The position numbers and the translations under genes were made by a program. From the NCBI GenBank assembly GCA_029242325.1, contig JAQWUD010000010.1, forward strand, positions 79,379 to 143,378: DNA of 64,000 bases, given 5' to 3'. Origin of the DNA: Luminiphilus sp. Its GTDB lineage: Bacteria; Pseudomonadota; Gammaproteobacteria; Pseudomonadales; Halieaceae. The first letter of the stretch is position 1. Each line of letters begins with the position of its first letter. The notes beneath the pieces were generated by a model. The model saw only the letters and a list, made by a program, of their open reading frames with translations, did no database searches and was not told the origin of the DNA. Below are positions 30,287 through 40,410 of the stretch, piece after piece.

Positions 30287-31309
30287 CTAGCCCAAATGGT
30301 TAGCAAGCAGCAGCTCTGCGATTTGCACGCTGTTCAGGGCTGCACCCTTTCTCACATTATCCGCCACAATCCATAAATCGAGCCCTGTCGGGTGTGAAAT
30401 GTCGTTGCGAATTCTGCCCACAAATACGGGATCAGTGCCTGCGGCGTCAGATACGGGCGTGGGATACCCACCTGGCTCCTGCGTATCCACCACGGCCACC
30501 CCGGGCGCCCGTTCTAGCAAAGATCTGGCAGCATCAGCCGAAATGAATTCGCCCGTCTCTATGTGAACTGCTTCGGCATGACCAAAAAAGACGGGCACCC
30601 GCACGCAGGTGGGATTGACCTGTATCGACGTGTCTGAAAAGATTTTCTGCGTCTCCCACACCATCTTCATCTCTTCACGAGTGTAGCCATTTTCTTGAAA
30701 CTGATCGATATGGGGGATGACGTTAAAGGCGATCTGTCTCGGATACACCTCTGGCTCGGCAGCCTTTCCATTCAGCAGCCGCGCGGTCTGTCCGGCCAAC
30801 TCCTCTATCGCATTCTTGCCCGTGCCACTCACAGCTTGATAGGTGGCGACATTGATTCGCTGTATTCCCACCGCGTCGTAGATTGGTTTTAAGGCAACCA
30901 ACATCTGCATAGTGGAGCAATTTGGGTTTGCAATAATGCCGCGCTCGCGGAACCCACTCAGTGCCTCGGGATTGACCTCCGCAACGACTAGCGGGATATC
31001 CTCATCCCTGCGGAAATGAGACGTATTGTCAATAACAATGCATCCAGCTGCCGCAGCTACCGGCGCGTATTCGGCACTCACACTGCCGCCTGCAGAAAAA
31101 AGCGCGATCGGTGTCTGAGCGAAGTCGAAGTCACTCAGGTCCTGCACCGTATGCCGCTTCCCTCTGAATTGGACGGTACTTCCTGCTGAACGGCTCGACG
31201 CAAGAGGAAAGAGCGTGTCGATCGGGAAATCGCGAGACTCCAGGACCTCGATCATTACCTCACCCACAGCGCCAGTAGCACCGACTACTGCTACATTAAT
31301 CGGTTGCAT
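30287..31309 (-). CDS. asd: Aspartate-semialdehyde dehydrogenase
   Basis: Reduces aspartyl phosphate to the semialdehyde, the branch to lysine/diaminopimelate, threonine and methionine. The 340 residues open INVAVVGATGAVGEVMIEVLE (NADP fold), with the catalytic cysteine in ANPNCSTMQMLVAL near residue 130 and the active-site histidine region PVFFGHAEAVHIET. Lies between leuB and fimV, 10 bases from leuB. Confidence 0.96.
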   Translation of the reverse strand: MQPINVAVVGATGAVGEVMIEVLESRDFPIDTLFPLASSRSAGSTVQFRGKRHTVQDLSDFDFAQTPIALFSAGGSVSAEYAPVAAAAGCIVIDNTSHFRRDEDIPLVVAEVNPEALSGFRERGIIANPNCSTMQMLVALKPIYDAVGIQRINVATYQAVSGTGKNAIEELAGQTARLLNGKAAEPEVYPRQIAFNVIPHIDQFQENGYTREEMKMVWETQKIFSDTSIQVNPTCVRVPVFFGHAEAVHIETGEFISADAARSLLERAPGVAVVDTQEPGGYPTPVSDAAGTDPVFVGRIRNDISHPTGLDLWIVADNVRKGAALNSVQIAELLLANHLG

Positions 31310-31319
31310 CTACCTTCCC

Positions 31320-32411
31320 TCATTGATTTTCGTCCAGCGCGGCAATTACAGCGTCACCCATTGCTGTGGTGCCCATAACAGAGGCGCCCCCGTCAGTGCC
31401 CACAATATCCCCAGTGCGGAAGCCATGAGATAAAACCGATGCGACTGCTCGTTCGATATGGTCGGCAGCGACCGAGTTCGAAAGCGAGTACCGACACAAC
31501 ATAGCCGCTGACAAAATCGTAGCCAACGGATTGGCCAGATCTTGCCCAGCTATATCCGGCGCGGACCCATGCACTGGTTCGTAGAGCCCCTTTGAATCGG
31601 CATTCAAAGAGGCAGACGGCAGCATGCCGATCGAACCCGTGAGCATCGCCGCAATATCTGACAGAATATCGCCGAACAGGTTGCCCGTTACCACGACATC
31701 AAACTGCTTGGGCTCCTTAACCAACTGCATCGCCGCGTTGTCGACATACATGTGAGACAGCTCTACGTCAGGATAGTCTGCACTGAGCTCTTGCATGACC
31801 TCACGCCACAGCATTGTCACCTCAAGAACGTTCGCCTTATCCACCGAGCACAAGCGCCCGTCTCTTTTTTGAGCCGCATCAAAAGCCAAGCGACCTATTC
31901 GGCGGATTTCTGACTCTTCATAACGATCAGTATTGAAACCCTCTCGTGTACCATCCTCCGTGAGCTGCACACCTCGCGGTTCTCCAAAATAAATGCCGCC
32001 CGTTAGCTCTCTAACAATCAAGATATCGAGACCGGCGACCAGATGGGAATGAAGACTGGATGCGCTCGCGAGCTCTGGAAACAAAATTGCTGGCCGCAGA
32101 TTACAAAACAGGTCCAAGTCAGAGCGAATGGCGAGCAACCCTCGCTCGGGTCGATGAGCCGCGGGCAGCGCATCCCACTTGGGGCCACCGACCGCACCTA
32201 GTAAAATCGCGTCCGAGTCTCTCGCGAGCGCTCTCGTAGAGTTTGGGTAGGGAGACCCTTCGCCATCGATGGCGCTGCCACCCATCAACGCCTGCTCAAA
32301 GGTCAGGTCGAGCCGGTGAATATTGTCGACTCGAGTCAGGACGCGCCGCGCCTGCTCGACCACATCCGGGCCGATGCCATCTCCGGGTAATAGCAGGACA
32401 CGGCTTGTCAC
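31320..32411 (-). CDS. leuB: 3-isopropylmalate dehydrogenase
   Basis: Oxidative decarboxylation in leucine synthesis. The 363-residue protein has [15 protein letters not shown], the substrate-binding arginines in RPAILFP and [14 protein letters not shown], the metal aspartates in [19 protein letters not shown], and the NAD motif [15 protein letters not shown]. The start codon is GTG 32411, which overlaps the leuD TGA as GTGA, so translation is coupled to leuD. Confidence 0.96.
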   Translation of the reverse strand: MTSRVLLLPGDGIGPDVVEQARRVLTRVDNIHRLDLTFEQALMGGSAIDGEGSPYPNSTRALARDSDAILLGAVGGPKWDALPAAHRPERGLLAIRSDLDLFCNLRPAILFPELASASSLHSHLVAGLDILIVRELTGGIYFGEPRGVQLTEDGTREGFNTDRYEESEIRRIGRLAFDAAQKRDGRLCSVDKANVLEVTMLWREVMQELSADYPDVELSHMYVDNAAMQLVKEPKQFDVVVTGNLFGDILSDIAAMLTGSIGMLPSASLNADSKGLYEPVHGSAPDIAGQDLANPLATILSAAMLCRYSLSNSVAADHIERAVASVLSHGFRTGDIVGTDGGASVMGTTAMGDAVIAALDENQ

Positions 32412-33058
32412 AGCACGATGTCCTCAAACAGCCAAGGGAATCTCTCTCGGTGCCGCTGCTCGAAACTGCGGATGACGTCGGCTCGCTCCAGCGTGATGCC
32501 AATGTCATCAAGCCCTTTGAGCAAACAATCCCGGCGAAAGGCATCAACATCGAATGACCACAGCTCACCGTCTGGGAGTAATACTGTCTTGGCCTCTAAA
32601 TCCACTCTCAGACGAAATTTGTCTTCCTCATACAGACGTTCAAATAATGTATCGACTTGGAGCGCAGAGAGCGTGATCGGCAGAATCCCGTTTTTCAGCG
32701 CGTTGGACTGGAAAATATCCGCAAAGCTGGGCGCAATGACGCAACAGAAGCCGTAATCCTCCATGGCCCAAGCGGCATGCTCTCGGCTGGAACCACAGCC
32801 AAAATTCTCGCGTGCAAGCAGGATCGAAGCGCCTTGATAGCGCGGAAAATTCAGCGGAAATTCTGGGTTAATCGGGCGGCGGCTGTTATCAGAGTCAGCC
32901 TCCCCCTCATCAAGGTAACGCAGTTCATCGAACAGATTCGGGCCAAAGCCCGACCTCCGTATCGACTTCAAGAACTGTTTTGGCACCATCAAGTCAGTGT
33001 CGACATTGGCACGATCCATGGGCGCCACCAAGCCATCTACCTGAGTGAAAGCGCGCAT
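32408..33058 (-). CDS. leuD: 3-isopropylmalate dehydratase small subunit
   Basis: Swivel-domain partner of LeuC. The 216 residues show [36 protein letters not shown], and [22 protein letters not shown]. Its ATG shares one base with the leuC stop (TGATG), a tight coupling typical of leuCD. Confidence 0.96.
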   Translation of the reverse strand: MRAFTQVDGLVAPMDRANVDTDLMVPKQFLKSIRRSGFGPNLFDELRYLDEGEADSDNSRRPINPEFPLNFPRYQGASILLARENFGCGSSREHAAWAMEDYGFCCVIAPSFADIFQSNALKNGILPITLSALQVDTLFERLYEEDKFRLRVDLEAKTVLLPDGELWSFDVDAFRRDCLLKGLDDIGITLERADVIRSFEQRHRERFPWLFEDIVL

Positions 33059-34506
33059 CAGATGCCCCCCCGTGTCTCTATTCCCGAAGAGAGCACCTCG
33101 TCTACCGAAACAAAGCGGCCCATCACCGCCGCGGCCGCGGCCATCGCTGGACTCACGAGATGCGTTCTCCCTCCACTGCCTTGCCTGCCCTCAAAATTAC
33201 GGTTTGAGGTGCTTGCGCAACGCTCACCAGGCAACAACCTATCTGCATTCATTGCAAGGCACATCGAACAGCCGGGCTCACGCCACTCCATACCTGCATC
33301 GAGAAAGACCTGATCGAGTCCTTCTGCTTCTGCTTGCGCCTTCACCAGCCCCGAACCGGGCACAACTAGGGCTTTATCAACAGTGGGCGAGATGCGCCGC
33401 CCCCGCAACACTGCTGCAGCCTCTCTGAGATCCTCGATTCGAGAATTGGTGCAGGATCCGATAAAGACCGCAGTGGGTTGGATATCAGATATGGGCATAC
33501 CCTCACTCAGGCCCATGTACTCGAGCGCCCTTGCCAAGCCATTTCTGGCAGTTTCGTCGGCCATGTCGACCATTCTGGGGACGTGGCCATGCACTCCAGC
33601 CACCATTTCGGGGGAGGTGCCCCAACTGACGTGCGGCGTGATGGCGCTGCCGTCTATCTCAATGCCGGCATCAAATTCGGCGTCAGCATCACTTTGTAAT
33701 GTCCGCCACCAGATCTCGGCGCGCTCCCAATGTTCGCCTTTTGGCGCGAGAGGCTTGTCACGAAAGTAGTCAATGGTGGTGGTGTCCACCGCCACCAAAC
33801 CGCACCTCGCGCCCGCCTCTATAGCCATGTTGCAGAGCGTCATCCTCCCCTCCATCGTCAGGCCTGTAATGGCAGTGCCGGTGAACTCCAGTGCGTATCC
33901 CGTGCCACCAGCGGTACCAATACGGCCAACGATCGCCAATGCCACATCCTTTGCAGTCACTCCTGCCTGCAAATGACCCGTCACTTCAATACGAAAGTTC
34001 TTCATCTTTCGCTGTATCAGGCACTGCGTGGCCAAGGCGTGCTCAACCTCAGAGGTCCCAATGCCATGCGCCAGCGCGCCAGCCGCACCATGAGTGGACG
34101 TATGCGAATCACCGCAGACCACCGTCATGCCCGGCAGCACTGCGCCCTGCTCAGGACCCATGACATGAACAATTCCCTGTCGTGGGTCATCAAGCAGAAT
34201 CTCGGTGACGTCAAAGGCGGCGCAGTTATCATCCAGCGTTTGCAGCTGAAGGCGGGAGACGGGATCAGGCAGCGCGGCGAGACCGCCTCTGCGCTCGGAA
34301 GCCAACGTCGACACATTATGATCGGGGACCGCCAGATTGGCGCTCTTGCGCCACACAGGTCGCTTCGCCAGCGTCAAGCCCTCAAACGCCTGAGCCGAAG
34401 TCACCTCATGTATGAGATGCCGATCAATATAGATCAAGGCCGTCCCATCCTCTCGTTGCTCTACAAGGTGGGCGTCCCACAATTTATCGTAAAGGGTTTG
34501 AGCCAT
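33058..34506 (-). CDS. leuC: 3-isopropylmalate dehydratase large subunit
   Basis: [4Fe-4S] hydro-lyase isomerising 2- and 3-isopropylmalate. It has 482 residues from ATG 34506 (AGAGGA 9 bases upstream; a GTG two codons earlier is less likely). The N-terminus [14 protein letters not shown] is that of LeuC. Cluster cysteines occur in [18 protein letters not shown] and [13 protein letters not shown], and [21 protein letters not shown] is also present. First gene of the long minus-strand biosynthetic run. Confidence 0.97.
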   Translation of the reverse strand: MAQTLYDKLWDAHLVEQREDGTALIYIDRHLIHEVTSAQAFEGLTLAKRPVWRKSANLAVPDHNVSTLASERRGGLAALPDPVSRLQLQTLDDNCAAFDVTEILLDDPRQGIVHVMGPEQGAVLPGMTVVCGDSHTSTHGAAGALAHGIGTSEVEHALATQCLIQRKMKNFRIEVTGHLQAGVTAKDVALAIVGRIGTAGGTGYALEFTGTAITGLTMEGRMTLCNMAIEAGARCGLVAVDTTTIDYFRDKPLAPKGEHWERAEIWWRTLQSDADAEFDAGIEIDGSAITPHVSWGTSPEMVAGVHGHVPRMVDMADETARNGLARALEYMGLSEGMPISDIQPTAVFIGSCTNSRIEDLREAAAVLRGRRISPTVDKALVVPGSGLVKAQAEAEGLDQVFLDAGMEWREPGCSMCLAMNADRLLPGERCASTSNRNFEGRQGSGGRTHLVSPAMAAAAAVMGRFVSVDEVLSSGIETRGGI

Positions 34507-34581
34507 GAACACGATTCCTCTTCACCACCATCCGTATAGGCTCGCCGCCTCAGTGCGGGGTGCAGTCTCAAAAAGGCGCAG

Positions 34582-34590
34582 ATTATAGCA
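34582..34590 (-). promoter_or_regulatory. Extended -10 promoter for leuC and the downstream run
   Basis: The minus strand reads TGCTATAAT, a consensus TATAAT with the TGN extension, about 70 bases upstream of the leuC ATG. There is no good -35, as expected for an extended -10 promoter. I see no leucine-rich leader peptide in the roughly 60-base leader. Confidence 0.6.
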
Positions 34591-34674
34591 CCGATAACGC
34601 ATGGCTCAGGGGGAAAGGTGAGTGGAAACCGGACGGGAGAGATCGTCACGAGCGCGATGGGCATCACGCTCGAT

Positions 34675-36846
34675 TTATCTGTGAGTCAATCGCCAGCATA
34701 AGTGAATGGGCGAAGGTCGCGAGAAATCAAGCGGAGTGGATTCGCGCGTCATATCGGCAACGGACCAAAGCCTGGCTACCTCTTCATCCAACTTGAAACG
34801 ACGCCGATTAGTCGAAAAATACAACACCCCTCTCTCACTCAATCGCGCCATGGCAAGCTGCAAAAGTGATTTGTGGTCAGCCTGAATGTCGAAGTCCGCC
34901 TGGTCACTCGAGTTGGAGAAAGATGGTGGGTCCAGCATGATCGTGTCGTAAAACCGCGTATCCGCTGCCAGCCATGCGCGAACATCTGCTCTCTCGCAAC
35001 GATGTTGTCGCTCAGACAATCCGTTAAGCGCCAAATTGGCCTTGAACCATTTCAAGTAGGTGGCAGAAGAATCCACGCTGGTACTGGTCTTAGCGCCGCC
35101 AATGGCCGCGTGCAAAGTTGCAACCCCGGTGTAACTGAAAAGATTCAGGAAATGCCCCCCTTTTGTCTCACGACCAAGCCAATTCCGCAAAGGCCTATGG
35201 TCCAAGAACAAACCGGTATCGAGGTAATCATAGAGATTCACCAAAGCCTTGACGGCACCCTCCTTCACCACGACCCGCTCTCTGGCATCTCCCAGGCGTT
35301 GATACTGCGCCTTCCCTTTCTGACGCTTCCTTCTCTTAACCGCGATAGCAGACCGGTCAGTAATATCAAAAACTGACTGAACAGCGTCCAATACGGCCTC
35401 AAGTCGCTCGGCTGTCTTAGCGGCGGGGATTTCAGCCGGGGCCGCGTACTCTGCTACGTGCACCCTCCCCTCGTAGCAATCGATCGCTACCGAATATTCT
35501 GGGATATCTGCGTCATACACCCGATAACACGTGATGTTCTCCCGAGCCAACCAGGACTTCAATCGTCGCAAATTTTTCTGCAACCGGTTTACCAAAGACT
35601 TGGCACCGTCAGAGAGCAACTTCGGTGAGTCTTGGTTACGGTCGGTCGCCACCGTGGTCGTTGGCGTCAGTGACCGATATCGGTTGTCTGCGCTGAGGGC
35701 AAATTGAAGACAGTGCAGCTCTAGCGGCCCGTTCTGAAAACGATGTCGCTTCGTGGCCTGCAGACCCACCGCTTTGCCAAGCTCGATTTCCGAGGTCAAC
35801 ACCACACCATGCCAGCCAGCAAACTCTCGACTGATCATTTCACCGATTGCTGAGTAGAGGTGTGGAAGCGACTCTGAGTCGCCCATCCGCTCCCCCCACG
35901 GGGGATTCATGACCACCAAGCCCGCAGGCATCGGTGTGTGAGTCGGTTTTTTCACGTCGGCCAGGCTCTTGCACCGAATCCTGACAATCGACTCGAGACC
36001 TAGGCGAGCGATATTGTCCTGAGCACGTCGGACCGCCCCCATGTCGGCGTCGTATCCCCGTATCTCGATCACACGGTCATACGCGCGAGCGCGAGCTTCA
36101 GCCTCCCCCATTACTGCCGACCACTGCTGCGGGTCGTGGCCAGCCCACTGCTCAAATCCAAATCGCTCTCGACCCAACCCGGGCGCGCGGTCGAGCGCCA
36201 TCAGTGCACCCTCTAGTAGCAGGGTTGCGGAGCCACACATGGGATCCAGCAGCGACTCACCGTTCTGGCTGCGGACGGGCCAATTTGCCGCCCAGAGTGC
36301 TGCAGCAGCGATATTTTCTTTCAGCGGCGCCAGACCTCCATCGAGCCGATAACCGCGGCGATGCAAGCTCTCCCCGGACAAATCAATCCCGAGGGTCAAG
36401 CGGCCCTTTGCGAGGCGCGCTACCACCCGGATATCGGGTCGCTTCTGATCAACCGACGGCCGGCCTAACCCGGCATTCCTGAATTGATCCACAATGGCAT
36501 CTTTGACTCTTTGCGCACCAAATTGTGCGTTACGCATCCAGCTTGCCCGTCCTGTGAAGTCGACCAGCAGCGTCGCCTTGGCCGACATGTGAACTCGCCA
36601 ATCTACCGAGCTCACGGCCCGATACAACGAATCTGAATCGTCAACCTCTAACACCGCGAGCTGCAGGATCACTCGGTTTGCCAAGCGGCTCCACAGGCAG
36701 CTTCGGTATGCTAAGCCGAGGCCACCCGAAAAAGCGACACCCACCGGTCGCTCCACGATATCCGTCGCACCCAGTGCCGCAAGCTCCTCTGCCAAATACA
36801 CCCCCACGCCAGCGGGGCAGGTTGCGAGGAACTCGTATGTACTCAC
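34675..36846 (-). CDS. rlmL: Bifunctional 23S rRNA m2G2445 / m7G2069 methyltransferase
   Basis: RlmKL modifies two guanines of 23S rRNA. The order is THUMP domain (residues 1-160), RlmL methyltransferase with DPMCGSATLLLEGALMA and VMNPPWGERMGD, then the RlmK half with FLNLFSYTGVATLHAA and the catalytic motif MLDPPSFSNSSD. I set the start at GTG 36846 (723 residues), which overlaps the preceding lipoprotein's TGA as GTGA with AAGG upstream; the longer ATG 36897 frame would overlap that gene by 55 bases. E. coli RlmL has 702 residues. Confidence 0.94.
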   Translation of the reverse strand: MSTYEFLATCPAGVGVYLAEELAALGATDIVERPVGVAFSGGLGLAYRSCLWSRLANRVILQLAVLEVDDSDSLYRAVSSVDWRVHMSAKATLLVDFTGRASWMRNAQFGAQRVKDAIVDQFRNAGLGRPSVDQKRPDIRVVARLAKGRLTLGIDLSGESLHRRGYRLDGGLAPLKENIAAAALWAANWPVRSQNGESLLDPMCGSATLLLEGALMALDRAPGLGRERFGFEQWAGHDPQQWSAVMGEAEARARAYDRVIEIRGYDADMGAVRRAQDNIARLGLESIVRIRCKSLADVKKPTHTPMPAGLVVMNPPWGERMGDSESLPHLYSAIGEMISREFAGWHGVVLTSEIELGKAVGLQATKRHRFQNGPLELHCLQFALSADNRYRSLTPTTTVATDRNQDSPKLLSDGAKSLVNRLQKNLRRLKSWLARENITCYRVYDADIPEYSVAIDCYEGRVHVAEYAAPAEIPAAKTAERLEAVLDAVQSVFDITDRSAIAVKRRKRQKGKAQYQRLGDARERVVVKEGAVKALVNLYDYLDTGLFLDHRPLRNWLGRETKGGHFLNLFSYTGVATLHAAIGGAKTSTSVDSSATYLKWFKANLALNGLSERQHRCERADVRAWLAADTRFYDTIMLDPPSFSNSSDQADFDIQADHKSLLQLAMARLSERGVLYFSTNRRRFKLDEEVARLWSVADMTRESTPLDFSRPSPIHLCWRLTHR

Positions 36847-37949
36847 AGGGCTTCGCCTTGCTCTAGCATATAGATCTCTTTCAACAGTTGACGCCATGAG
36901 TCGTACTGCGTCTCCAGCGTCCCTTCCAGTGTCACCGCACGTCCCACCGCATTGATCACCAGGGGGCGACTCTCGCCGTCAAGCGCCTCCGCGAGCTCGG
37001 TAAGTGCCTGCTCCTGTATTCGGTAGGAACGGTAGGCCGCATATGAGGATTGCATTCTAGCGAAGGCCCCATCCCCCGTATTCGCCTCACGATCAGCCAC
37101 ACGAACTTGATAGCGTTCCAGCCATTCTGCTTGCTCTACGGCGGATTCACGCCACATCTCATAGGTTGGGCCGATGCGTTCAGCCAGCACGACATATTGC
37201 TCGTCAATCGCATCGCAAAATAGGTATTCCTGATTCTTGATGCGCATCACCCTCAGCAGCATCGGGTCATCTTGTGCCGGCAACCTGCTCAGTATGAGGC
37301 GCTCCTCATCATGTATCAGATACCCCTCGAAGGCGTCGGGCGCTAATTGCTGTGCATATTTGATGTCTGCCGCTGCCAAGAGCGAAGCCCTCTCGTCCAA
37401 AGAACGGTTAGCCCAACTACCCAACAATCGGTTACTAATAACATTGAACACCTGAGCGAAGTCCCCCGACGATCCCTCTCCTCCTGATTGACGATGGATT
37501 AAACGCTGCTGAAACCACCGCTCCCCCAATGCATCCGTCGCCCATATGTCGAGAATGAGGTCACGCCCATCTGAATGAACGATATGGGTCTCAATAGCAA
37601 CGGGCACCAACGGCGATAGTGAAGGCAGCAATCTCACCGCCCCCCATTGATTACTGGCAACCAACGCATCTCGGAGTAGACCGGCAAGCAGTTTGGACTC
37701 TAACCGCCGGACCGATGCTACCGACGACACGTCTTCCTGCTCAACATCGGAATCGAATAACACTACCCCAATATCCAATGCCGGCATTACAGGCACCGAG
37801 GCCACTGTGAGCGCCTCAAATCGGGTGATCTCTTCTTCTCTCACCGTGTTTTCAGATGCGGTGATCGTCGCCATAGGAGCCTGTTGCGCTGCACAGCTCA
37901 GCAACATGAGGAAGGTCAGCAGCAAAGACCATGTCTGCACTGCCGCCAC
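36843..37949 (-). CDS. Predicted lipoprotein, unknown function
   Basis: No family recognised. I start it at GTG 37949 because a GAGGAGG SD lies 10 bases before it, inside the end of the upstream gene, and the product then begins with a clean lipoprotein signal (WSLLLTFLMLLSC, lipid Cys at 19). The mature 350 residues are soluble, with RRLESKLLAGLLRDALVAS and a helical C-terminal half rich in Glu, Arg and Tyr. The text ETHIVHSDGRDLILDIWATDALG looks like a beta hairpin domain. It is the middle of a three-gene unit ending in rlmL, coupled by GTGA. Likely an envelope protein. Confidence 0.72.
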   Translation of the reverse strand: MAAVQTWSLLLTFLMLLSCAAQQAPMATITASENTVREEEITRFEALTVASVPVMPALDIGVVLFDSDVEQEDVSSVASVRRLESKLLAGLLRDALVASNQWGAVRLLPSLSPLVPVAIETHIVHSDGRDLILDIWATDALGERWFQQRLIHRQSGGEGSSGDFAQVFNVISNRLLGSWANRSLDERASLLAAADIKYAQQLAPDAFEGYLIHDEERLILSRLPAQDDPMLLRVMRIKNQEYLFCDAIDEQYVVLAERIGPTYEMWRESAVEQAEWLERYQVRVADREANTGDGAFARMQSSYAAYRSYRIQEQALTELAEALDGESRPLVINAVGRAVTLEGTLETQYDSWRQLLKEIYMLEQGEAL

Positions 37950-37951
37950 CC

Positions 37952-38638
37952 CTATTCGACCTCCTCTGTAGTGCAAACCTTGCCTCTCGATAATGTCTCA
38001 CGGCAGGTGTAGCCGCGACCGGAGGGATCATAGCGACCGAATACCCGACTGACCGCAAAGTCGCTCCCACTTCTGGGGTTACTCAATACAGTGCGCTGGG
38101 CAAGTGACAGGCCATCCTCGGAACGCGAGAACTGATGCTTGATCCTGAGGCCGTCGGGCAAGTCGATCACAAAGTGCCACTGCACGCCATCCCACCAACA
38201 TATTTCCTGACCGAGCCGCGATCCCGCTCGCTGAGGATCATCGAAGGCACAGGTGAGTGCGAAGCTGTTCTCCCGCTCTATCCAGATGGAGCGGTCATCT
38301 TGCCTCACCTCCAACAGTGCTGACTGCGTGACCATCTCAGCCATCTTCGCTAAAGCCAACAGAGAATCAACATCGCCAATCGGTGAGCCCTGATACGGTG
38401 CTCCCCGCTCCGCCGCCTCATTCCGGCGTCTCAGCTCCCGCTGGATCTCCCGAAATTTCGCGTTCAGCTGAATATCAACACTGTCAGTGCGCGCGTAATC
38501 AATTTCCCAATGACCAGAAAAATCAATGGTCGGCCTCATTGCATCCGCTGTCGTTCGAGGCGATGGAGCACAACCCCAGAGCGTTATCATGGCGCATCCA
38601 CAGACAGCTACCCGTCCTCTGCGACACACAAGCCCCAT
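37952..38638 (-). CDS. Predicted lipoprotein, unknown function
   Basis: No family recognised. ATG 38638 (228 residues) has AAGG 5 bases upstream and gives a signal peptide ending in the lipobox LWGC (Cys 23). The longer frame starts at GTG 38668. After the signal comes FSGHWEIDYARTDSVDIQLNAKF, a helical charged region (REIQRELRRRNEAAERG), then beta-rich segments with SIWIERENSFALTC and WDGVQWHFVIDLPDGL. Five mature cysteines may form disulfides. It lies 2 bases ahead of the second lipoprotein gene, so the pair are likely functional partners. Confidence 0.7.
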   Translation of the reverse strand: MGLVCRRGRVAVCGCAMITLWGCAPSPRTTADAMRPTIDFSGHWEIDYARTDSVDIQLNAKFREIQRELRRRNEAAERGAPYQGSPIGDVDSLLALAKMAEMVTQSALLEVRQDDRSIWIERENSFALTCAFDDPQRAGSRLGQEICWWDGVQWHFVIDLPDGLRIKHQFSRSEDGLSLAQRTVLSNPRSGSDFAVSRVFGRYDPSGRGYTCRETLSRGKVCTTEEVE

Positions 38639-38689
38639 CAATACCTTGAAATGGATCACTGGGTACACTCCAGATGCGGCCCCGCAATA

Positions 38690-39307
38690 TCAGCGGTGAG
38701 CGCTACCCCAAACATTAAAGCCGGCTACTCTCGGTGTCCCTGGAAGATACATTTGGTCAACAGATTGCACTGTGAAACCGGCCCCCTTGATCCACTCGAG
38801 TATGGGTCGATTAAGATTGCACCCACCTAGTAATCGACGCCAAATCGGATTAATCCGATGCTGCCATTTCATCACGGTCTCATCGGGCGCCTCGCCATGT
38901 TCACAAAAGATGAGCCGCCCACCCGGTTTGAGCACACGCCTGATTTCACTCAGTGCCGCTTGCGCGTCCGGTATGGTACACAGGCTGAATGTCATCAACA
39001 CGCTGTCGAACTGCGCTTCCTTCAAAGGTATCGCCTCAGCGGAGCCCTCCACAAATTCTAGCGGCACCCCCAAAGCACTTGCGCGTGGTTGCGCCAAGCT
39101 CCAACTTGTACGACACGGATCGATACCCACCACTGAGCTAACCTTTGCTGGATCGTAATACGGTAGGTTGTGCCCGGCACCCATCCCGATCTCGAGTACG
39201 GCACCAGTGGCCAGGGGCACCACTTTTTGACGCTGTTTTAGTATTGGCTTGGTGCCGCAGGCGCAGGTCACGAGCCTCGGAACAATTTTTTCGCTATAAA
39301 ACCCCAT
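38690..39307 (-). CDS. Class I SAM-dependent methyltransferase
   Basis: Small-molecule type methyltransferase of 205 residues. Motif I is AVLEIGMGAGHNLPYY near residue 35, motif II VVGIDP, then FDSVLMTFSLCTIPDAQAAL and LKPGGRLIFCEHG. An N-terminal CACGT segment gives two closely spaced cysteines. The C-terminus ends GFNVWGSAHR. The family includes ubiquinone-like and phospholipid-type methylases; no substrate can be inferred. It is on the same strand as, and about 50 bases upstream of, the lipoprotein pair. Confidence 0.82.
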   Translation of the reverse strand: MGFYSEKIVPRLVTCACGTKPILKQRQKVVPLATGAVLEIGMGAGHNLPYYDPAKVSSVVGIDPCRTSWSLAQPRASALGVPLEFVEGSAEAIPLKEAQFDSVLMTFSLCTIPDAQAALSEIRRVLKPGGRLIFCEHGEAPDETVMKWQHRINPIWRRLLGGCNLNRPILEWIKGAGFTVQSVDQMYLPGTPRVAGFNVWGSAHR

Positions 39308-39381
39308 CTCTACCCTCTTTTGTCATCGCTGATAAATACTACTCGCACGTTCTCGTCGATAAGAACCGCGAGGGTCAGCCG

Positions 39382-40239
39382 TTATTTGTGCTCTTCTGCA
39401 CCGCCCCCACCCGCGGCTCGCGCCGCTGCTGCTTGAGCTTCCAACACCGCCTGCAAGGCCGCCTCCTCCGCCAGGGGGTCAGGCCGCCGCTCCGCTGCCG
39501 GATAGGCCTCCGCATCGATACGACGCATCTCAGCCTCTATCCATTCCTCCACCTTTTCCATCAGTTCCGCAGCACTCTCACCCACAGCAGGCGTGATGGG
39601 GCGACCAATAGAAACAGCGATACGGCCGGGAATGAAAGTAAAACTTTTACGCGGCCAACACCGCGCAGAAGCGACCGCTATCGGCACAATGCTCGCACCT
39701 GAAGCAATTGCGAGCCGAGCGGCACCGGTCTTGTAAACACCCTGCCCGCCGCGCTCTGAGCGGGTACCCTCGGGGAACATAATGACCCATTTCCCGGCAT
39801 CCATCAGAGTTTCGCCCATTGACGCGACCTTATTCCAGGCGTCTCCCCGGGCACTGCGATCAATATGAATCATGTTGAGGCACGCCATAGCCCATCCGAA
39901 AAACGGGATAAATAGCAGCTCCCGCTTAAACACATAAGCTAGCGGACGCGGCATGCTACTGGCGAAAAAAAAAGTTTCCCAGGTTGACTGATGTTTTGGG
40001 CACAGGATGATCCGTTGATTGTCGCCAGGCTCGGGGAGAAAAGCCTCACCTTCCACATGGTACTCAACCCCGCCAATCAAGCGGGCGGCTTCAACCGCTC
40101 CCCTGAGCCACGGTCGAGCGATGTACCACCAGCGTGCCTCGGGACCCATAACCGGGGACAGCAAGATAATCAGGGACGACGCGGGAATGACGGTAATTGC
40201 CATCCATAAAAAAACCACTGTCGAACGTAGAGGCCCCAT
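39382..40239 (-). CDS. 1-acylglycerol-3-phosphate acyltransferase-like (PlsC family)
   Basis: Predicted to acylate lysophosphatidic acid or a related lipid at the inner membrane. An N-terminal transmembrane helix (TVVFLWMAITVIPASSLIILL) precedes the acyltransferase motifs: PKHQSTWETFFF (H-X4-E form), FIPFFGWAMACLNMIHIDR, the FPEGTRSERGG motif III, and SIVPIAVASA. The last 35 residues are an alanine- and glutamate-rich tail ending GGGGAEEHK, beyond the usual domain. ATG 40239 is preferred to GTG 40242. It may be a second PlsC besides an essential copy elsewhere. Confidence 0.85.
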   Translation of the reverse strand: MGPLRSTVVFLWMAITVIPASSLIILLSPVMGPEARWWYIARPWLRGAVEAARLIGGVEYHVEGEAFLPEPGDNQRIILCPKHQSTWETFFFASSMPRPLAYVFKRELLFIPFFGWAMACLNMIHIDRSARGDAWNKVASMGETLMDAGKWVIMFPEGTRSERGGQGVYKTGAARLAIASGASIVPIAVASARCWPRKSFTFIPGRIAVSIGRPITPAVGESAAELMEKVEEWIEAEMRRIDAEAYPAAERRPDPLAEEAALQAVLEAQAAAARAAGGGGAEEHK

Positions 40240-40386
40240 CACACCTGTCTCAAGACATCCTCGTGATCGCAGACAAGCCGAGCCAGATTGACGTGCTTGT
40301 CAAAAGAAGTAAATTCGTGGATCGCATTAAACCAGAAACTGCCGAATCGATCCTCTCGCTACTTTTTGTGGCGACGCAGCTAAGCT

Positions 40387-40392
40387 TATAAT
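40387..40392 (+). promoter_or_regulatory. -10 element TATAAT ahead of the 40411 gene
   Basis: Consensus TATAAT 19 bases before a GTG start with SD GGAGA. A weak TTGTGG lies 15 bases upstream. The leader would be about 12 bases. Confidence 0.45.
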
Positions 40393-40410
40393 GCGCTTCG
40401 GAGATCCGTA

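Noticed and set aside
39145-39702. 185-codon plus frame
   Set aside because: Antisense to the methyltransferase and acyltransferase genes, with arginine- and serine-rich shadow composition.
39982-39999. HQSTWE motif of the PlsC-like protein as a lost catalytic Asp
   Set aside because: The KHQSTWE form (Glu for Asp) is, from memory, common in bacterial PlsC-type acyltransferases, so it is not evidence of inactivity.
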